From: Balneolaceae bacterium
GTDB taxonomy: Bacteria > Bacteroidota > Rhodothermia > Balneolales > Balneolaceae
NCBI GenBank assembly: GCA_034521495.1
Contig: JAXHMK010000018.1
Span: 62,001-126,000, forward strand
Length of the DNA: 64,000 bases
Direction: 5' to 3'
Position 1 is the first letter of the stretch. The number at the start of each line of letters is the position of its first letter. This document shows positions 55,813-64,000 of the stretch, piece after piece. The notes under the pieces are model-generated. The model ran no database searches. It had not been told where the DNA came from and saw only the letters and a program-made list of their open reading frames with translations. A program made the translations under genes and the position numbers.

Positions 55813-58590
55813 ATGATGGCAGCCAGTAAACAAAAAACTACTCCTTATTTTAACGTTGCACAACTCAGAATTGATTTGTGGAATACGTTACGCTCAGAAG
55901 TTCAGGCCATTCAATCTGCCGACGGCGATGTGAATGAGATTCAGAAGTATAAAAAAGAGGCGCTTTCTTTGGTTGAAAACCTTGCATCCATCGAACAGTA
56001 TTATGCGTTTCCTGGAAAAAACAGGGTGTTAAATATTGGGAAAGCACTTGAAAGAGAGGAGTTTGTTGCCGCTCACGGAAAGGTGTCAGATCTGGTACGT
56101 CAACTTGTAAGTGACTCCTACCGAAGCAATTCCAAATTTACCAGTAATGACGAGGAAGATGAAAGTGAGAGCCAAGAGAACAAACGATCGCAATGGGATT
56201 CCCGGAAGAATTATTTTGAAGTACTGTTTGTAGATGATTTGTCAAAAAATGAAGAGCAGGCATTGCGAAGTAAAACCCGCGAGCTCGAAGATATGGATGA
56301 GCAATTGGTTTATGGCATTACCGTGCAACGCTCGTTCCAGGATGCCCTGATTGCACTGCTTGTTAACTATAACATACAGTCTGTGGTCATTCGCTATGCC
56401 CCGCCTTATGAATCAGAAAATATAAGTGAACCTTCTCCGGCCTTTCCTGGGACAGATAATTAAACAGGATTACTCATCCAATGCAGAGGAGGAACTGGGC
56501 CCCCTTCTTGGAAAATGCGTTAAGCAATTTCGCCCCGAACTGGATGTCTATTATGTAACAGATACGGCCCTTCAAAATCTGAAGGATTCAACGATCAAAA
56601 ATTTCCGTCGATATATTTTACCGTAAGGATGATATCCAGGAACTGCATCTTGCCATACTCCGCGGAATTCGTGAGCGATATAAAACACCATTTTATACGG
56701 CTTTAAAGGGGTACAGCAAAAAACCGGTTGGGGTATTTCATGCCATGCCGATTTCCAGGGGAAATTCTGTATTCAAATCCCGCTGGATCAGGGACTTTGG
56801 TGATTTTTATGGGCGGAACATTTGCCTGGCTGAAACCTCCTCAACAAGCGGCGAACTGGATTCGCTTCTCCAGCCTACAGGTACTTTAAAAGAAGCTCAG
56901 GAGATGGCCGCCAAAGCGTATGGTGCCCGAGAAACATTTTTTTGTAACCAATGGCACGTCAACTTCTAACAAAATTGTTCAGCAAGCCCTTGTTGAACCC
57001 GGCGACCTGGTATTAATCGACAGGGATTGCCATAAATCGCATCACTACGGACTGGTTCTGGCCGGGGCGCTTCCGGTCTACCTCGATTCCTATCCCATCG
57101 AAAAATACAGCATGTATGGCGCCGTTCCGCTCCATGAAATCAAGGAAACACTGCTGGATCTTAAAAAGGCAGGCCGTTTAGATAAAGTGAAGATGTTATT
57201 GCTAACGAACTGTACGTTCGACGGCCTCGTGTATAACGTGGAAAAAGTGATGGAAGAAGTGCTGGCGATTAAACCGGATATGATATTTTTGTGGGATGAA
57301 GCCTGGTTTGCCTTTGCGGGTTTTACATATACCTACAAGCAACGTACCGGCATGTTTACAGCGAACAAGCTGTATCAAAAATACCGGACAGAATTGTATC
57401 GAAAGAAATACAAAGAACATATCGATTCACTTGGCAAGGATGATATTCCGCTTATGCCCGATCCCGATCAGGTAAAAATTCGGGTCTATGCTACGCAGAG
57501 TACGCATAAAACGCTGACCAGTTTTCGCCAGGGTTCCATGATTCATATTTGGGATGAAGAGTTCGGGCGTCTGGCCTCTGATAGTTTCCAGGAAGCCTAT
57601 ATGACACACACTTCCACATCTCCCAATTACCAAATTCTTGCATCATTGGATGCCGGTCGGCGCCAGGTACAATTCGAGGGATATGAACTTGGTGAAAAAA
57701 GCCTTGAACTGGCAATGTCAATCCGGGCTAAAATTCATGACCATCCGCTTCTCCACAAATATTTTCGTGTCCTTACGGTTAAGGATTTTATACCCAATGA
57801 ATTTCGCTCTTCGGGTCTGGATGAATATTATACACGATCAAGGGAGGATGGAACCGGATGGAGGACGCATGGGAACACGATGAATTTGTTTTGGATCCAA
57901 CAAAGATTACGCCTGTCTGTCGGACTGTCGGGCATTGATGGCGACACCTTTAAAAATGAATACCTGATGGATCTGTATAATATCCAGATCAATAAGACCT
58001 CGCGTAACTCCATTCTTTTTATGACCAGTATCGGGACCACCCGGGGGAGTGTAGCTTACCTGATTAATACCTTGTTGGATATTGCAGAAAAATTGGAGGA
58101 AGAGGATCGCTCCCTCAATAAAAAAGAGAAAGAAATTGTAGATAAGCGGGTAAAATCTTTGATGGAGGATGTGCCGCCGCTTCCCGATTTCAGTCATTTT
58201 CATGAATCATTTCAGGCGGTTCCGGGTGTTCCCGGAGGTGATATCCGGCAGGCCTATTTTCTGGCCTATCAGCAGGATAATTGTGAATACATTCCTCTTA
58301 ATCAATGTCTGGATGTGATGGAAAACGGACGCGGACTTGTATCAACAACGTTTGTAATTCCCTATCCGCCAGGGTTTCCTGTACTGGTACCGGGGCAGGT
58401 GATCAGCGAAGAGATTGTTCGGTTTTTGTTGGCGCTGGATGTGAAGGAGATTCATGGGTACCGGCCTGAACTGGGACTTAAAGTTTTTAAAGAGGATGTA
58501 CTCAGTAAAAAAAGTCTCAACAAGTTGAAGCTGAAATACAAACAACAGAAAAAAAGAATTAACAAACATGAGTTCAATAGCAGAAATTGA
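55813..58590 (+). pseudogene. Large Orn/Lys/Arg-type PLP decarboxylase, three frameshifts
   Basis: Restored, this is a protein of about 925 aa. Its segments are 55813 to about 56425, then about 56426-56612, about 56613-56942, and 56943-58590. Each switch is a +1 shift: near 56422 (AATATAAGTG), near 56612 (TCGATATATTTTA) and in the T7 run at 56937-56943, where six Ts would keep VTNGTSTSNK in frame. There is a helical N-terminal extension, a receiver-like domain (NYFEVLFVDDLSKNEE), then the fold-type I catalytic part with WDEAWFAFAGF and the PLP Lys in TQSTHKTLTSFRQGSM. Relatives decarboxylate Arg, Orn or Lys; this one is longer than the usual 715-755 aa. No in-frame stop codons occur inside the segments, so any decay is recent. 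Confidence 0.83.
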
Positions 58591-58605
58591 GGAAAAGAGT
58601 CTGAC

Positions 58606-58711
58606 GCTGTCCAAAAAGGATGTCGATTCTGAACTCGATGTCAGAATCTCCACTACTTTACACTATGTTTGGAGATACCGGATCAGGGTCCGGTATGACA
58701 AAATTAGAATA
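58606..58711. repeat. Dispersed palindromic element, family R5 partial copy 3, reversed
   Basis: GCTGTCCAAAAAGGATGT followed by GGAGATACCGGATCAGGGTC and GTATGACAAAAT is the reverse of the elements at 7971 and 31936, cut short. It separates the decarboxylase from the ATP-grasp gene. Confidence 0.65.
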
Positions 58712-58825
58712 TCGAACTATCCTCTTACATCTTTCTTTGAACAAGCCTCACGTTTCATCATCAATTGCAAAAATTGAATCCTGAACTCACGATAACCAAT
58801 TATTTAATTTTAAATTTAAAATACC

Positions 58826-60313
58826 ATGGCTAAAAAGAAGAACGAAGTGAAACCATTAAAAGGCTTGTCTGATATTAGGCGATTTTTTCACCGCAATGAA
58901 GAGCCGATCTACTTTATCAGTGCTACCAATTTCAATCTTTTGGGTGCCGATGAGTGGATCAAGGGATTTAAGTTCATCTGCTATATTGAGTGTTTTAATG
59001 GTCTTCATCCCAATGTTTTTTCGCCAAAGGAAGAATTGCCGCACGATGAGTTTGAAAGCATTGAAGACATCAACAATTACCTGCTTAAACACCCTGAAGT
59101 TCAGGAATATATCAACTCACGTAAAAAAAATGGCAAAGCGGGCAAAGCGATGTTCCTGATGTTTGATGAAGAGACAGAAAAACTTGCCAAAAAACTGGGG
59201 CTTGAAGTCTGTTTCCCATCCGCTAAAATGCGGACCTCCATGGATAATAAGGTCAACACAAACCGCATTGCCGAAAAAGCAGGGGTTGCCTGTGTACCGT
59301 ATGTACTTTCGAAAGTGAAGGATTATGATCACCTGCGGGAAGTTTCCAAAAAGCTGGGAGATGATCTTGTTATTCAAACTCCTTTCGGAGATTCCGGACA
59401 CACTACATTCTTCATTTCTGATAAGGAAGATTTTGAAAAGTATGAGGAGGAGATCGTCAAAGAGAAGGAAGTAAAGATTATGAAGCGGATCAATTGCCGG
59501 GGATCGGCTATTGAAGCGTGCGTAACCCGTCATGGAACCATCGTTGCGCCGTTGATGACCGAACTGGTCGGATTTCCCGAACTCACCCCATATAAGGGCG
59601 GCTGGTGTGGAAATGAGATTTACTCTGATGCCTTTACACCGGATATCCGCAAAAAAGCACGCAAATATACCCGGATGCTTGGCGATCAGCTCCGTGAAGA
59701 GGGCTACAAAGGATATTTTGAACTTGATTTTCTGATTGACCAGGATAATGGTGAAGTCTATCTCGGAGAATTGAATCCGCGGGTAACCGGTGCAAGTTCT
59801 ATTACCAATCACGCTGTATTTGCGTTGGCAGATGCCCCGCTGTTCCTGTTTCACCTGATGGAATGGATGGATGTGCCGTATGAACTGAGTGTAAAGGCGA
59901 TCAACGATCGCTGGGCGAAGCCGGAAAATGTAGATACCTGGAGCCAGCTTGTCATCAAGCATACCGAAGACAGTGTTGAACTGATCACTGAGGCACCCCC
60001 TTCCGGAATCTGGAAGAAGCAAAAAGACGGCAGTATCGAATTTGACCGGATGGACTCCCACCGGCGGGCCGTAGAGTCGGAAAAAGAGGCTTTCTATTTG
60101 AGAATTGCCGACAAAGGCAAATACCTTTACGAAGGTGCAGATATGGGTATCCTGGTGATGAGAGGCCGTTTGATGACAGACGATTTTAAACTGACCAAAC
60201 GGGCCAAAGAGTGGATCAAGGCCATTCAGGATCATTATGTTACGGAAACTCCCGATAACGAAGAGGAGTTATCCGAAGAAGCCTCTGTACTTACCGGTTT
60301 TAAATTAATGTAG
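58826..60313 (+). CDS. ATP-grasp ligase of the amine cluster
   Basis: A 495-aa protein with an ATP-grasp core: KVNTNRIAEKAGV (A-subdomain), VIQTPFGDSGHTTFFI (flexible glycine-rich loop), EVKIMKRINCRGSA, and FELDFLIDQDNGEVYLGELNPRVTGAS, which supplies the Glu and Asn Mg ligands. No biotin-carboxylase C domain or biotin lysine is evident, so it is more likely a carboxylate-amine or carboxylate-thiol ligase than a biotin carboxylase. It is the only gene of the last three without a frameshift. Its partner substrates are unknown. Confidence 0.88.
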   Translation: MAKKKNEVKPLKGLSDIRRFFHRNEEPIYFISATNFNLLGADEWIKGFKFICYIECFNGLHPNVFSPKEELPHDEFESIEDINNYLLKHPEVQEYINSRKKNGKAGKAMFLMFDEETEKLAKKLGLEVCFPSAKMRTSMDNKVNTNRIAEKAGVACVPYVLSKVKDYDHLREVSKKLGDDLVIQTPFGDSGHTTFFISDKEDFEKYEEEIVKEKEVKIMKRINCRGSAIEACVTRHGTIVAPLMTELVGFPELTPYKGGWCGNEIYSDAFTPDIRKKARKYTRMLGDQLREEGYKGYFELDFLIDQDNGEVYLGELNPRVTGASSITNHAVFALADAPLFLFHLMEWMDVPYELSVKAINDRWAKPENVDTWSQLVIKHTEDSVELITEAPPSGIWKKQKDGSIEFDRMDSHRRAVESEKEAFYLRIADKGKYLYEGADMGILVMRGRLMTDDFKLTKRAKEWIKAIQDHYVTETPDNEEELSEEASVLTGFKLM

Positions 60314-60520
60314 CAATTATAAATTTTAGTTAAATCTGCACAAGCCGGAAATTATCGGCAGTTTTTTGTTATTGGCCGTTGGAACGAGTCAAGCTCCGAG
60401 GTTTTAGGATTACGAAAAACACACAGCAGTCAGAACTATAGTGGTTCAAAAATTCCGGTAAACCCGAGTGGCTTACTCATTAATACTGAAGTGAAATTTT
60501 CCAGTTAAATAAGTAATAAA

Positions 60521-61877
60521 ATGACATTTAAAAGTATCAACCCGTACAACGGAAAAGTAATAGCTGAATATCCTGAGCAGTCTGAGGATGAAATCAACGC
60601 CATTCTTCAAAAATCGAAAGAGGCATTTGAGTCGTGGCGACAGGTTCCGATTGAGGAACGAGCTGAAATGCTGAAAAAAGCAGCAGAACTGCTTCGGAAA
60701 AACGTGGACGAATATGCACGTACCATGACCCTTGAAATGGGGAAGCCAATCAGTGAATCAAAAGGCGAAATCAACAAATGTGCCTGGGTGTGTGAGTTTT
60801 ACGCGAAAAACGCCGCCCGATTTCTGGCCGATGAAGTGATAGAAACCGATGCATCCGAGAGTTTTGTGAGTTATGATCCTATGGGAACCGTGCTGGCGAT
60901 CATGCCGTGGAATTTCCCATTTTGGCAGGTATTTCGCTTTGCTGCACCCACACTGATGGCCGGAAATACAGGTTTGTTGAAACATGCTTCCAATGTGTTT
61001 GGATGTGCCACTCATATTGAGGATTTGCTTCGGGAAGCAGGTTTTCCCGAAGGAGTTTTTCAAAACCTGATCATTCATCACGACAAAACAGAACAGATTA
61101 TTAGCAATGACATTGTGAAGGCGGTGACTCTGACCGGCAGTGAGGTTGCCGGCCGATCAGTGGGAAGCCTGGCAGGTAAATATCTTAAAAAGTCAGTATT
61201 GGAGCTGGGTGGCAACAATGCGTTCATCGTGTGGGAAGATGCCGATATGAAACAGGCCGTAGAGACCGGGGTGACAGCCAGGATGATGAACAGCGGTCAG
61301 AGCTGCATTGCGGCAAAACGGTTTATCCTTGTCGGAGAAGCCTATGATAAATTTTTGCCGGAATTTCTGGAGCGGGTCAAATCCCTGAAGAGCGGAGATC
61401 CTGTGGATGAATCAACTGAACTGGGACCGCTGGCGCGGAAAGACCTGGCAGACCAGCTTAATGAACAGGTTAAAAAATCTGTTGACCAGGGAGCAGAACT
61501 GCTGACCGGGGGCAATCAGGATGAGGCGTATCATGAACCCACTGTTCTGGACCAATGTAAAACCGGGCATGCCTGCATTTGATGAAGAGACATTCGGGCC
61601 GGTGGCTGCAATCATCAGGGCAAAAGATGAGGATGAAGCGTTTCGCCTGGCATCGCAATCCAAATATGGTCTCGGGGCTACAGTGTTTACGAGGGATATA
61701 GACCGGGCACGCAAAAGCATTGATAAAATACCGGATGGCGCGTTTTTTATTAATGAACTTGTAAAGTCAGATCCACGCCTGCCCTTTGGCGGAACGAAAA
61801 ATTCGGGATATGGCCGTGAACTTTCCAAAGAGGGGATACTCGAATTTGTGAACAAGAAAACGGTGTATGTGAAATAG
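60521..61877 (+). pseudogene. Succinate-semialdehyde-type aldehyde dehydrogenase, one frameshift
   Basis: An NAD(P)-dependent enzyme of about 452 aa when restored. Motifs: [40 protein letters not shown] (catalytic Glu), [11 protein letters not shown] (catalytic Cys), and in the second frame [13 protein letters not shown] and [13 protein letters not shown]. The first frame ends at 61582 (stop after TGHACI), and the +1 frame from about 61551 continues as [10 protein letters not shown]. The extra base is a G in CTGGACC near 61550 (expected CTGACC). It would oxidise the semialdehyde made by the omega-aminotransferase at 53396. Confidence 0.87.
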
Positions 61878-61904
61878 ACTGTTTTCTTTCAGATCAATCT
61901 CCGT

Positions 61905-62074
61905 CTGGCGCAAGTGTTAAGCGAAGCGTCACTTGTGCCCCTTTCCCTTTGCAAAAAACTTGGCACAAGTGACATCCTTGGCTCACTGATTGTAGAAAGA
62001 TTTTTTCCAGTAAGGCATTATCTAAATTTATTTCAATTTATGCTTTGAAATACCGGATTTAACACTTGCGCCAG
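61905..62074. mobile_element. 170-bp MITE, family R2 copy 3 (inverted)
   Basis: Bounded by CTGGCGCAAGTGTT and AACACTTGCGCCAG, exactly 170 bp, in inverse orientation to copies 1 and 2. It begins 27 bp after the dehydrogenase stop, in a 520-bp gap (61878-62397) that is otherwise filled by the truncated R3 element and small hairpins (CCGTC/GACGG near 62339, GTGGCT/AGCCAC near 62380). Confidence 0.85.
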
Positions 62075-62158
62075 TTTGGGAACTACAAGTAGTTTTAGTC
62101 GCATCTGTATTGGGCTAAAGCCCTTTAAGTTACTCACTCTTCTCTTTCAGTTTACGAA

Positions 62159-62300
62159 GTATGTGTTTAGCGAAAGATTGTCAATCTAACCGTTGAATAG
62201 AGAACCTTGTAGAGTATGGAATACCGATATGCGATTGGAGATATTCGATCTCAGATATACGATCTGACCTTTTTTTTTAAGATCTGAGATCAAAAAATGT
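62159..62300. mobile_element. Truncated R3 MITE copy B
   Basis: Starts with GTATGTGTTTAGCG and runs AAAGATTGTCAATCTAACC and TGAATAGAGAACCTTGTAG, the reverse of the element at 25949-26144, but lacks part of the inner hairpin and the far terminal repeat. Confidence 0.75.
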
Positions 62301-62397
62301 CGGCAGAGCATAAATATTCGAATAAGATTGTCTATTACCGTCTGCTTTAGCTGACGGTTCCCAAAAGAGCAAGCAACAAGTGGCTTTAGCCACATTA

Positions 62398-63156
62398 CTA
62401 CAAATACCGGCTTCCCCACGCAGCGGTAACCAACCCTATATATTTGGCATCATCCTGATTTGATAACAGATGGTCCGCGTCATCCAGAGAGATAAAACTC
62501 TTGGGATGTTTGGCAAGTTTGTAGATATGAGCAGCGTTGTCTATCCCTACGGTTTGATCGACAGGGGAGTGAAAAATGAGTAGAGATCTCTCCAAATTAC
62601 GGATGATCTTATCCATAAGTTGTTCTTCAAGATCGTCTAAAAACTGTTTTTTTATAGTAAATGTGCGACCGGCCAGGTTTACTCTCGCTTCTCCTTTTTT
62701 TTCGATCTCTTCCCTCTTATCAAGCAGGTGATGAGTAACATGGTCAGGATTACAGGGAGCTCCCACGGTTACAACCGCCTCGCTGGATTTGATTTGATGA
62801 GCAGCCTGCAACACTGCTGCACCGCCTAAAGAGTGCCCCATCAGCATTCGGGGTGCTTCCCACTCATTTTCCATATAATCAGCTGCAGCGACAAGGTCAT
62901 CCACATTTGATGAAAAATTTGTATCGGAGAAATCACCTTCACTCTCTCCAAGGCCGGTGAAGTCGAATCGAAATACTCCAAAACCACTACCGGTTAACGC
63001 CTTGCTGATATTGCTGACAGCCCGAAGATTCTTACTGCATGTAAAGCAGTGTGCAAACAGAACTGTTCCTCTCGAAATTCCATCATCCGGCTGATCCATC
63101 TTTGCCGAGAGTTCAGCTTCCTGGCTTCCGGGAAATGTTAGTTTTGTTGTTTTCAT
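62398..63156 (-). CDS. Alpha/beta hydrolase (stand-alone form of the hydrolase-OsmC family)
   Basis: A 252-aa serine hydrolase. The nucleophile is Ser109 in MGHSLGG; FAHCFTCSKN holds the oxyanion region and DADHLLS the catalytic His. This sequence type is usually the N-terminal half of a bifunctional protein followed by an OsmC peroxiredoxin domain. Here the frame stops at AAWGSRYL, just where that domain would begin, so the OsmC part is absent or was lost. It may be an esterase or thioesterase. It diverges from nothing nearby and is flanked by repeats. Confidence 0.85.
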   Translation of the reverse strand: MKTTKLTFPGSQEAELSAKMDQPDDGISRGTVLFAHCFTCSKNLRAVSNISKALTGSGFGVFRFDFTGLGESEGDFSDTNFSSNVDDLVAAADYMENEWEAPRMLMGHSLGGAAVLQAAHQIKSSEAVVTVGAPCNPDHVTHHLLDKREEIEKKGEARVNLAGRTFTIKKQFLDDLEEQLMDKIIRNLERSLLIFHSPVDQTVGIDNAAHIYKLAKHPKSFISLDDADHLLSNQDDAKYIGLVTAAWGSRYL

Positions 63157-63229
63157 TTATGATTAGCTGCTTATTTTGATCGAAAATTTTTTTGAAAGGA
63201 ATTCCCCTTCTATGTGGGAGGGTAAAAAT

Positions 63230-63334
63230 CTCCCCTTGAGGGGAGTCCCCGGTTTACCGGGGGTGGGGTGTACATCCCCCGAGTTCATTCGCTAAACGCT
63301 CATTTCACTTTCCCCCTTCGAAGGGGGATTTTTA
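63230..63334. repeat. GC-rich hairpins, family R6 copy 4
   Basis: CTCCCC-TTGA-GGGGAG, then CCCCGG-TTTA-CCGGGG, and TCCCCCTTCGAAGGGGGA followed by TTTTT. It lies between the hydrolase and zinc-finger genes. Confidence 0.6.
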
Positions 63335-63362
63335 AATTCACTATCCATATTCTAAACTCACT

Positions 63363-63596
63363 TTAATTCAAAGATTTCATCGCCTCAAGCAGCGCATGAA
63401 ACTCCTCTCTGCATTCACCGCATTTGTTAAGGTGATCTTGAACCAGCGGCATCGCCTTTTCGGCATCTTTCCCCTGGAGTTTTAATTCGGCAAATTCGTG
63501 AATCTGATCGAAGCATTCATCACACCCAATTTCATCCGGGTGCACATTTTGTGCCATGCCGATCAGTTTTTTGATTATCGCTTTATTCAATTTCAT
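63363..63596 (-). CDS. Small zinc-finger protein, possible anti-sigma factor
   Basis: A 77-aa protein with cysteines in CDECFDQIHEF near residue 25 and the pair HLNKCGECREEF near 55, a layout (His followed by CxxC) typical of zinc-binding anti-sigma domains. There is no membrane helix, so it would be soluble. It is 46 bp downstream of the ECF sigma factor gene on the same strand, the usual sigma/anti-sigma order. The pairing is inferred from context and cysteine pattern. Confidence 0.75.
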   Translation of the reverse strand: MKLNKAIIKKLIGMAQNVHPDEIGCDECFDQIHEFAELKLQGKDAEKAMPLVQDHLNKCGECREEFHALLEAMKSLN

Positions 63597-63642
63597 TGTG
63601 TATTTGTTTTATAATCTATAGATGCACTGACTTTCAGACTTC

Positions 63643-64000
63643 TTACATCTTATCTAATATTTCTTCCGGATTGATACCTTCGGCTTCCATGCTTTTTTTA
63701 AGTTTTAACCTTGCATCATGCACAAGTTTATAGATAGCATTTCGATTACTGTCCATCATATCCGCTACTACGGTCATAGGTATCTGATCGATCATTAAGT
63801 GCTGTAAGACCTTTTTTTGCTTTTCCGTTAGTTGCTCATCCATAATCTTCATCACTTTTTTTACCAGGATAGATTCATGGGTGATTTGATCTGGTCCGGC
63901 CTGTTCATGTTCTATTTCAACGGCATCTTTTTCCTCGGGATCATACGAACTGTATTGTTCAAGCGAGATATCGTTATAGCGCTTTCTGCGAAGTTCGGAG
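63643..64000 (-). CDS. ECF-type RNA polymerase sigma factor, partial (N-terminus off the right edge)
   Basis: The frame is open to the right edge and encodes 119 visible residues. The last 70 form sigma region 4: LTEKQKKVLQHLMIDQIPM, then TVVADMMDSNRNAIYKLVHDARLKLKK, a helix-turn-helix for the -35 box. Upstream, RRKRYNDISLEQYSSYDPEEKDA is the linker between regions 2 and 4. Region 2 lies beyond the window. An internal ATG at the complement of 63855 would give only region 4 and is not the true start. The small zinc-finger gene that follows may encode its anti-sigma partner. Confidence 0.88.
   Translation of the reverse strand, partial: SELRRKRYNDISLEQYSSYDPEEKDAVEIEHEQAGPDQITHESILVKKVMKIMDEQLTEKQKKVLQHLMIDQIPMTVVADMMDSNRNAIYKLVHDARLKLKKSMEAEGINPEEILDKM

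Noticed and set aside
58568-58777. 69-codon frame between the decarboxylase and ATP-grasp genes
   Set aside because: Most of it lies in an R5 repeat; no ribosome site, no conservation.
59117-60235. 372-codon minus-strand frame across the ATP-grasp gene
   Set aside because: Antisense shadow of a conserved enzyme; no signal or known motif.
58826-60313. Biotin carboxylase assignment for the ATP-grasp gene
   Set aside because: No biotin carboxylase C-domain or carrier is present in the gene, and the acyl-CoA carboxylase beta gene is 27 kb away.

Overview
The window looks like a chromosome segment of a Balneolaceae-type bacterium (Rhodothermota/Balneolota, in the wider Bacteroidota group). This is inferred from the overall mix: separate secD and secF, a class II DAHP synthase, a HelD-type RNA polymerase ATPase, DUF1761 and DUF805 membrane proteins, acidic proteins, moderate-to-low GC, and many short palindromic repeats between genes. 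No 16S rRNA or other phylogenetic marker is present, so the assignment is an inference. I see no tRNA, rRNA, CRISPR array, prophage or intact transposase.

Layout. 1-7.9 kb (minus strand): the 5' part of purA, a secD-secF-STAS operon closed by a terminator, a small exported protein and uvrA. 8.3-14.2 kb (plus): class II DAHP synthase, then a protein-quality block of hsp20, a DegP/HtrA protease and a CbpA-like DnaJ, followed by an S1/P1 nuclease. hsp20 and the DnaJ gene each have a sigma-54 (-24/-12) promoter with exact GG-N10-GC spacing. 14.2-19 kb is an accessory island: a PIN toxin-antitoxin pair flanked by a 204-bp direct repeat that carries the 3' end of a macrodomain gene, an intact macrodomain gene, a tandemly duplicated pair of exported proteins, and a second PIN pair whose toxin lacks key acidic residues. 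19.3-22 kb holds an Lgt-like membrane protein beside a 606-aa lipoprotein.

22.6-52.7 kb is a mosaic of housekeeping and physiological genes: clpB, DUF1761 protein, M29 aminopeptidase, ABC ATPase, a very acidic protein joined to an acyl-CoA carboxylase beta subunit, a CBS protein, rarA, an FMN reductase, a two-component system, an M1-family peptidase lipoprotein, two small membrane proteins, a sugar porter, an exported PLP enzyme, RidA, an AraC-regulated AhpD-like gene, a DksA-like protein and HelD.

53.4-61.9 kb is the most suggestive metabolic locus: a class III aminotransferase, a nitrilase-family hydrolase, a large Orn/Lys/Arg-type decarboxylase, an ATP-grasp ligase and a semialdehyde-type dehydrogenase. 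Together they could form an amine pathway analogous in logic to the Puu putrescine route but built from different enzyme families. Three of the five genes are frameshifted (five shifts, at least three of them in homopolymer runs), so the locus is either decaying or locally mis-sequenced. The right end holds an alpha/beta hydrolase, a zinc-finger protein and the C-terminal part of an ECF sigma factor.

The spacers contain at least eight families of short repeats. Several are MITE-like, with terminal inverted repeats and in some cases 8-bp target duplications: three 170-bp copies with 14-bp ends, a 125-bp element with a perfect 8-bp duplication, and a nested insertion of one family into another.
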